From: Arenicola marina
Taxonomy: Eukaryota > Annelida > Polychaeta > Arenicolidae
Assembly (NCBI GenBank): GCA_964019135.1
Contig: OZ025260.1
Location: forward strand, 33,102,254 to 33,166,253
Direction: 5' to 3'
Length of the DNA stretch: 64,000 bases
The notes beneath the pieces are model-generated. The model ran no database searches. It was not told where the DNA came from and saw nothing but the letters and a program-made list of their open reading frames with translations. Positions 63,601 through 64,000 of the stretch are shown here, in pieces. The first letter of the stretch is position 1; the number at the start of each line of letters is the position of its first letter. A program made the position numbers and the translations under genes.

Positions 63601-63989
63601 CATTTGACACAACTTAAAATACGTAACCTGTAGGCATTAGAAAACAAAAGGCGAAAACAAAATGACCGTCGTTGGTGGGTATATATCCGGCGCTTATGGC
63701 GCATGCGCGCTACTTGCTAAGCCAGATGGATATATTCTAAAGAGCGGAAGAAAATTTTCTGCTGCAAGATCTAAAGTTGGCGTTTTGCCTTTTTATGTCA
63801 AACCTGAGAGACTTAGCAACAGTTGAACGTGTTGATATATGACAAAAAAGGCATACATAGAATGTTTATTAACCTCCTGAATAGAAAGGTGTCCTGAAAT
63901 AAAGCACAAGACACTAACCTTGTAGCAAAATCCAATCCCATGAGAGTCAGAACCAACAGCAGTCCAACGGCTGCAAGTTTGGCAGCCAT
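33550..63989 (-). CDS. Receptor tyrosine pseudokinase, 23 exons, complete (1253 aa)
   Basis: All 23 exons have matching splice phases and sum to 3762 nt with no internal stop. Order by residue: signal peptide 1-22; Cys-rich EMI-like piece 24-57; EGF-like modules about 60-87 and 92-122; ectodomain to about 717 with many N-glycosylation sequons and a polybasic RRRKR site at 519-523; FN3 about 719-815; transmembrane helix about 829-852; juxtamembrane; kinase fold about 946-1220; Tyr-rich tail ending at 1253. Lys977 of the VAAK motif, Asn1076, the APE motif (1119-1121), DVWSYG and RPTC are kept. The catalytic Asp of HRD (Arg1071) and of DFG (Gly1092) are replaced, as are the first and third Gly of the P-loop (Val953, Ala958). 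It should be a type I membrane receptor that binds ligand and signals through partners rather than by its own catalysis (inference). I cannot name an orthologue; lancelets are known to have expanded RTK families. Confidence 0.93.
33768..33950. repeat. ATT-rich simple repeat
   Basis: Imperfect (ATT)n directly upstream of exon 23's acceptor, in intron 22. Confidence 0.85.
33985..34145. repeat. Copy of the G-rich 60-bp repeat in RTK intron 22
   Basis: Two units with CAATTTGCCA, poly-G and TATAAAT, as at 30650-31335. They are flanked by two diverged copies of a 45-50 bp sequence (TATGGTTTGGTCAGAC near 33980 and 34196), about 210 bp apart. Confidence 0.75.
34318..34414 (-). CDS. Pseudokinase receptor exon 22: kinase C-lobe
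   Basis: Residues 1153-1184: GANPYSD then LDSGYRLSRPAGCPDTM, the usual region after alpha-F and the alpha-G helix. Acceptor ATACAG, donor AT|GTAAGC. Confidence 0.93.
34512..35078. repeat. 27-bp tandem repeat in RTK intron 21
   Basis: About 21 units built on GGTGACACCAATCTCACACG then ATCAAAC. The period is nine codons, so the minus strand reads FDRVRLVSP without stop across the array; this is not coding. On the minus strand TGGTGTCACCGTTTG agrees at 13 of 15 bases with exon 21. Confidence 0.93.
35079..36130. other. RTK intron 21 interior: one dispersed repeat copy, otherwise nothing
   Basis: Holds the interspersed repeat at 35716-35950 (listed separately). The rest is AT-rich intronic sequence. 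Confidence 0.5.
35716..35950 (+). repeat. Interspersed repeat, plus-oriented copy
   Basis: Starts TTAATGAATTGAACACTTTC and ends CATTTGGGCGGCACATATG then a C-rich run. It contains a tandem duplication of a segment of about 57 bp (GAACACTTTCGATATCAA / GAACACTTTTGATATCAA). An inverted copy lies at 42920-43065. Confidence 0.75.
36131..36395. repeat. 52-bp repeat copied from exon 21's 3' edge and 5' splice site
   Basis: Copies at about 36134, 36186, 36238, 36289 and the true junction at 36341, spaced 51-52 bp. On the minus strand each holds GATCTTCAGTCATG|GTGAG or close variants, then a spacer with TGACGTCA. Four extra, mostly intact donors follow the real one. Confidence 0.93.
36347..36473 (-). 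CDS. Pseudokinase receptor exon 21: kinase P+1 loop and alpha-F
   Basis: Residues 1111-1152: VPIKWMAPEQ and DVWSYGVTVWEIFSHG, a near-perfect RTK match. It ends AGTCATG|GTGAGT, phase 1. This edge is repeated four more times downstream in the intron. Confidence 0.95.
36773..36904 (-). CDS. Pseudokinase receptor exon 20: catalytic and activation loops, both inactive
   Basis: Residues 1067-1110. IIHRRLGARNVLL aligns to xxHRDLAARNVLL, so Asp is Arg1071 while Asn1076 stays. AKLFGFGP aligns to VKIxDFGL, so Asp is Gly1092. The activation segment has no Tyr. Donor AAG|GTCAGA again has C at +3. Confidence 0.93.
36905..37084. other. RTK intron 19 between exon 20 and the LINE
   Basis: Short intronic stretch with a GGGAGGGAGGGAG run near 37055; nothing else. 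Confidence 0.4.
37085..39645 (+). mobile_element. LINE (non-LTR retrotransposon), 5'-truncated, open RT frame, in RTK intron 19
   Basis: An uninterrupted frame of 769 codons (37073-39382). The N-terminal part ends an apurinic-type endonuclease (TDITDHFPTF); then reverse transcriptase with PVSVLPTISKIFEKV, FLDFSKAFDTVNH (motif A, near residue 407), GIPRGSVLGPLLF and FADD (motif C, near residue 496); then a C-terminal region with HSHNTRGA. AATAAA at 39608 and an (ATT)n tail close it. It lies opposite to the host gene. The Jockey/CR1/RTE-X group is likely; I cannot name the clade. The lack of stops suggests a fairly recent insertion. The 5' boundary is approximate and no target-site duplication was identified. 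Confidence 0.9.
39646..39885. other. RTK intron 19 between the LINE and exon 19
   Basis: Just past exon 19's donor is a cluster of CGTGACGTAC-type words (39808-39870), about seven degenerate 9-12 bp units with palindromic GACGTAC. It does not contain the exon edge. Confidence 0.6.
39886..40031 (-). CDS. Pseudokinase receptor exon 19: kinase hinge and alpha-E
   Basis: Residues 1018-1066. The hinge LLLEYCDESLKDWLKKH and the alpha-E motif DVSRGLEHLH are typical of RTKs. Acceptor TGGCAG, donor GAG|GTAGGT, phase 0 out. Confidence 0.93.
40319..40429 (-). CDS. Pseudokinase receptor exon 18: kinase alpha-C region
   Basis: Residues 981-1017, with HPNLVNFMGAV matching the RTK beta-4 region. The alpha-C segment (ALLMVAKMNFM) shows no Glu where the Lys salt-bridge partner would lie, though the alignment is uncertain by a few positions. 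Confidence 0.92.
40430..40779. other. RTK intron 17: AT-rich, no feature
   Basis: Very AT-rich with short repeated ATATTACA-like words; no coding or structural signal. Confidence 0.5.
40780..41002 (-). CDS. Pseudokinase receptor exon 17: kinase N-lobe, P-loop and VAAK lysine
   Basis: Residues 907-980. The P-loop reads LVHGKFADV (952-960) where LGxGxFGxV is expected: first and third Gly are Val953 and Ala958. Lys977 (VAAKTLK) is kept. Juxtamembrane DDIYFYS carries two Tyr. Confidence 0.93.
41060..41360. repeat. Degenerate AATTA-rich tandem repeat in RTK intron 16
   Basis: Seven or so diverged units of about 32 bp around ATGAATTACTAGTCAATTAA. A short 21-bp direct duplication (GCGCCACCTAGCGAGTG) also lies just past exon 16's donor at 41668-41705. 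Confidence 0.75.
41715..41926 (-). CDS. Pseudokinase receptor exon 16: transmembrane end and juxtamembrane
   Basis: Begins GLLLLILIILVVVFILL, then RIRAHK as a basic stop-transfer; continues to residue 906. The donor ATG|GTCAGC has C at +3, which is unusual, but a TAG follows in frame a few codons later and the phase (0) fits exon 17. Confidence 0.88.
41927..42475. other. RTK intron 15: nothing but a perfect palindrome
   Basis: Unique sequence. CACTTCGCGAAGTG near 42230 is a perfect 14-bp palindrome of no known role. Confidence 0.5.
42476..42523 (-). CDS. Pseudokinase receptor exon 15: start of the transmembrane helix
   Basis: Sixteen residues (820-835), EVGPDLPTGSIVGIVI, leading into the membrane. 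Acceptor TTCCAG, donor G|GTAAGT, class 1-1. Confidence 0.88.
42920..43065 (-). repeat. Interspersed repeat, inverted copy
   Basis: Reverse complement begins TTAATGAATTGAACACTTTC and ends with ACTATATGTAATG then a C run, matching the copy at 35716-35950. Both copies share at least 28 identical bases at the start and lie about 7 kb apart in opposite orientation. Confidence 0.75.
43114..43419 (-). CDS. Pseudokinase receptor exon 14: fibronectin type III domain
   Basis: Residues 718-819, a whole FN3 domain in one class 1-1 exon: PAPEDVRL start, LSWRY in strand C, EGLLPTHEYRLTAYI as the G-L-P-x-x-x-Y core. NES and NTT sequons. Membrane-proximal, as in many RTKs. Confidence 0.93.
43441..44132. repeat. 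14/12-bp satellite in RTK intron 13, part 1
   Basis: Units GAGAGATACACACC (14 bp) with 12-bp GAGATACACACC and CGACAGATACACA variants. A block of about 135 bp is duplicated (43566 onward and 43700 onward). It continues after the LINE fragment at 44479. Confidence 0.95.
44133..44478 (-). mobile_element. LINE 3' end inserted in the satellite
   Basis: Minus strand: RVCKQCTSGSVEDEIHFIL and YCEKFSSHRKML, the C-x-x-C...EDExHF motif at the C-terminus of many LINE proteins, a stop, then 3' UTR with AATAAA (44159-44164) and a tail of five GAATT-like repeats. It is strongly 5'-truncated, and differs in family from the LINE at 37085-39645, which ends in (ATT)n and lacks this motif. Confidence 0.88.
44479..46735. 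repeat. 14/12-bp satellite in RTK intron 13, part 2
   Basis: Same unit as 43441-44132. A larger block beginning CACATCGCGGGATACACACC recurs near 45085, 45447, 45991 and 46373, so there is higher-order structure. Open frames of 600-800 codons on both strands arise because the repeat lacks stops. Confidence 0.95.
46885..46921 (-). CDS. Pseudokinase receptor exon 13: 37-nt microexon
   Basis: Codes LGVLTDLRGMNE plus one base. Supported by a clean acceptor (TGTTTCAG), the donor T|GTAAGT and phase agreement with both neighbours (0 in, 1 out). It is the least certain exon because of its size. Confidence 0.68.
46922..47559. other. RTK intron 12: nothing recognised
   Basis: Unique intronic sequence between exons 12 and 13; no repeat or coding signal. 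Confidence 0.5.
47560..47739 (-). CDS. Pseudokinase receptor exon 12: Cys-rich ectodomain
   Basis: Residues 646-705, class 0-0. It contains CLTSPDCFCTSFDEC, a tight Cys cluster, then a mostly beta-like stretch ending GFEYP. Acceptor TTTCAG, donor CCG|GTAAAT. Confidence 0.85.
47855..51417. repeat. 29-bp minisatellite, about 120 copies of exon 11's end with its 5' splice site
   Basis: Minus-strand unit: GGGCCGCCTGGTACAGAAG|GTGAGTCACA. It fills about 97% of intron 11 (47740-51393) and runs without a break into the true exon end GGGCCGTCTGGTACAGAAG. Most units keep AAG|GTGAGT. A block of 18 units recurs at an offset of exactly 522 bp (marker ACAAGACGACC at 48211 and 48733). Confidence 0.97.
51394..51523 (-). 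CDS. Pseudokinase receptor exon 11, source of the 29-bp satellite
   Basis: Residues 602-645 (YTADNVGGIHTIEYN). It ends in phase 0 at CTGGTACAGAAG|GTGAGT. The last 20 or so exon bases plus the donor are the unit of the array that fills the next intron. Confidence 0.9.
51524..52149. repeat. RTK intron 10: degenerate AT-rich repeat
   Basis: From about 51640 to 52110, diverged units around TATTGATTAATGGAGACTTT and AATTCACATATAT, about 35-45 bp long. One 70-bp stretch is a close direct duplication (ACTGCATTGGTTATT near 51820 and 51870). Confidence 0.7.
52150..52317 (-). CDS. Pseudokinase receptor exon 10: ectodomain
   Basis: Residues 546-601, including WLRAEDAVGHS and VDSTAPSVDS, the latter like the VDxTxP start of HYR- or cadherin-like repeats. 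Class 2-2 exon; donor AG|GTAAAT. Confidence 0.88.
52318..53178. other. RTK intron 9: degenerate repeat family, no gene
   Basis: From 52380 to 52690, units such as CCCAGTTCACGAAGAATTA recur every 30 bp or so. The same family, inverted, lies at 23440-23715. The remainder is unique. Confidence 0.55.
53179..53445 (-). CDS. Pseudokinase receptor exon 9: carries the furin-type site
   Basis: Residues 457-545. RRRKR at 519-523 followed by E-A-P matches the R-x-K/R-R furin consensus, so the ectodomain may be cut into two linked chains, as in the insulin receptor and MET (inference). NRT and NYS sequons are present. Confidence 0.9.
53446..54164. other. RTK intron 8: nothing recognised
   Basis: AT-rich left part, unique right part; no repeat longer than a few bases and no coding signal. 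Confidence 0.5.
54165..54556 (-). CDS. Pseudokinase receptor exon 8: ectodomain
   Basis: The largest exon (residues 327-456). It carries the motif GWEDADSGLQ, typical of beta-sandwich repeats in large invertebrate ectodomains, and NFT and NTT sequons. The acceptor is TCTCCAG; the donor AG|GTGCGT is followed by a second GTGCGT, so the exact donor could shift. Confidence 0.9.
54690..56447. repeat. 39-43-bp minisatellite in RTK intron 7
   Basis: Units read CTCTATGACCAAAGTGGACA then GCCCAAAGACAGGGCAACG; some carry an extra CATG. Three copies of a 242-bp block are almost identical (starts near 54996, 55238 and 55480). The right third changes to a GATGAAAGAGGACAGCCC unit. It shows no similarity to exon edges. 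Confidence 0.95.
56649..56868 (-). CDS. Pseudokinase receptor exon 7: ectodomain
   Basis: Residues 253-326, starting ELELRVGSKTGG and containing HCYQTGEC. Phase 2 in, phase 0 out (CCG|GTATGT). The beta-strand-like pattern is compatible with an immunoglobulin- or cadherin-like fold, but no family is named with confidence. Confidence 0.9.
56869..57489. other. RTK intron 6, left part: degenerate pyrimidine-rich repeat
   Basis: From about 57110, diverged words such as TTTCAATTACTATC and CCCTCAATTACTA, grading into the clean 16-bp repeat on the right. Confidence 0.65.
57490..57752. repeat. 16-bp tandem repeat in RTK intron 6
   Basis: About 16 units of TATCACTCTCAATTGC alternating with TATCACTCTCAATTGA, so the true period is 32 bp in the centre. 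Confidence 0.93.
57766..57973. repeat. 43-bp repeat copied from exon 6's 3' edge and 5' splice site
   Basis: Minus-strand unit: GAGTGACAACTGGTCAAGA|GTAAGTACC then a spacer with GTCTTACTACG. The first copy is the true exon end (57944-57973), the second, at 57886-57928, is near perfect, and two or three more are diverged or partial. Confidence 0.92.
57950..58073 (-). CDS. Pseudokinase receptor exon 6: ectodomain
   Basis: Residues 212-252, with an NST sequon and a Cys pair (ISCYK, KDCNV). It ends ACTGGTCAAGA|GTAAGT in phase 2. This exon edge with its donor is repeated downstream in the intron (see the 43-bp repeat at 57766-57973). Confidence 0.88.
58074..58499. other. RTK intron 5: AT-rich, short (AT)n
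   Basis: A short (AT)n tract at 58294-58310; nothing else recognised. Confidence 0.5.
58500..58757 (-). CDS. Pseudokinase receptor exon 5: ectodomain of unknown fold
   Basis: Residues 125-211, class 1-1 exon. It has one Cys pair (APTCQG, GLCGIEE) and an NHT sequon. I do not recognise the domain. The acceptor is TTGCAG and the donor CAG|GTGGGA. Confidence 0.87.
58758..59538. other. RTK intron 4: nothing firm
   Basis: Contains GGTTCGAACCC near 59241, a tRNA B-box-like word, without a matching A box or cloverleaf. No other feature. Confidence 0.45.
59539..59646 (-). CDS. Pseudokinase receptor exon 4: EGF-like domain 2
   Basis: Residues 90-124 with Cys at 92, 97, 102, 111, 113 and 122 (CTCPG core). 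Class 1-1 exon between TTACAG and GTAAGT. Confidence 0.9.
59647..60136. other. RTK intron 3: G-rich and GA-rich tracts only
   Basis: GTGGGTGGGGGGGGGAG near 59715 and GAGAGAGAG near 59745. No coding or repeat family recognised. Confidence 0.5.
60137..60232 (-). CDS. Pseudokinase receptor exon 3: EGF-like domain 1
   Basis: Residues 58-89 with six Cys in EGF spacing: C60, C64, C70, C76, C78, C87. Phase 1 on both sides, the usual class 1-1 EGF exon, followed by GTGAGT. Confidence 0.9.
60233..60756. other. RTK intron 2: nothing recognised
   Basis: Unique sequence with CGACA-rich words near 60470-60560; no feature I would defend. Confidence 0.45.
60757..60857 (-). CDS. Pseudokinase receptor exon 2: Cys-rich, EMI-like
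   Basis: Residues 24-57, flanked by TTTTAG and GTGAGT. The CSCSW and CCSGWRGTRC motifs resemble the C-terminal half of EMI domains, which often precede EGF repeats. Only part of a canonical EMI domain is visible, so this label is tentative. Confidence 0.85.
61531..61730. mobile_element. MITE with hAT-like terminal inverted repeats
   Basis: About 200 bp bounded by CAGGGGCGGATCTAG and CTGGATCCGCCACTG (reverse complement CAGTGGCGGATCCAG), 13 of 15 matching. An internal CTGCGGCT / AGCCGCAG inverted pair and poly-G/poly-C runs suggest a foldback. Target-site duplications cannot be read in the G-rich flanks. Non-autonomous; no transposase. Confidence 0.7.
62961..63060. mobile_element. Short MITE, same terminal-repeat family
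   Basis: About 100 bp between CAGGAGCGGATCCAG and CTGGATCTGACACTG, with CCCCCCTTTTGGGG inside. The ends match the hAT-like family only in part. Confidence 0.5.
63919..63989 (-). CDS. Pseudokinase receptor exon 1: start and signal peptide
   Basis: ATG at 63989 begins MAAKLAAVGLLLVLTLMG, a typical signal peptide with a long Leu/Val core. The exon ends in phase 2 (AG|GTTAGT) and joins exon 2 to make Arg24. The promoter lies beyond the right edge of the window. Confidence 0.88.
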
Positions 63990-64000
63990 TATGTTCCAGT

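Larger units (their letters stand above)
60858..63918. other. RTK intron 1: MITE relics, otherwise no feature
   Basis: The first intron (3.06 kb) holds hAT-like MITE sequence around 61395-61730 and 62961-63060. An isolated B-box-like GGTTCGAGCCC lies near 63264. No additional phase-compatible exon was found between exons 1 and 2. Confidence 0.55.

Overview
The window is animal nuclear DNA: two intron-rich genes on the minus strand, mostly filled by minisatellite arrays. Long tandem arrays, many small phase-matched exons, short DNA-transposon relics and LINEs fit a marine invertebrate. The receptor tyrosine kinase-like architecture and the satellite load recall lancelets (Branchiostoma), but that assignment is an inference. 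Roughly half of the 64 kb is tandem repeat.

Right half (63989 down to 33550, minus strand): one complete 23-exon gene whose splice phases all match and whose exons sum to 3762 nt (1253 aa plus stop). It encodes a signal peptide, a Cys-rich/EGF-like N-terminus, a long ectodomain with a polybasic furin-type site, an FN3 domain, one transmembrane helix and a tyrosine-kinase fold. The fold lacks the catalytic residues (HRD is HRR, DFG is GFG, degenerate Gly loop, no activation-loop Tyr), so I read it as a receptor pseudokinase. A LINE with an open RT frame sits in intron 19, and a LINE 3' end lies inside the satellite of intron 13.

Middle (28765-33549): intergenic DNA with a 3'-terminal minisatellite, a G-rich repeat, a decayed THAP-domain fragment and hAT-like MITE sequence.

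Left half (28764 down to 9304 and beyond the left edge, minus strand): the first eight exons (421 codons) of a carotenoid cleavage oxygenase of the BCO/RPE65 family. Three of the four iron-ligand His positions are visible; the C-terminal exons are outside the window. Its introns hold a 12.3 kb 26-bp satellite, a 9.2 kb 24/20-bp satellite and two smaller arrays.

The main finding is a recurrent origin of these arrays. In at least five places the repeat unit is a copy of an exon's own 3' edge. Four of the five carry its 5' splice site (RTK introns 6, 11 and 21; oxygenase intron 1) and the fifth carries the stop codon (RTK last exon). RTK intron 11 thus carries about 120 tandem copies of AAG|GTGAGT. 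In oxygenase intron 1 the 24-bp unit keeps frame, so alternative donors could add 8-aa modules to the protein. The two genes are unrelated in function; they share strand and repeat-rich surroundings.
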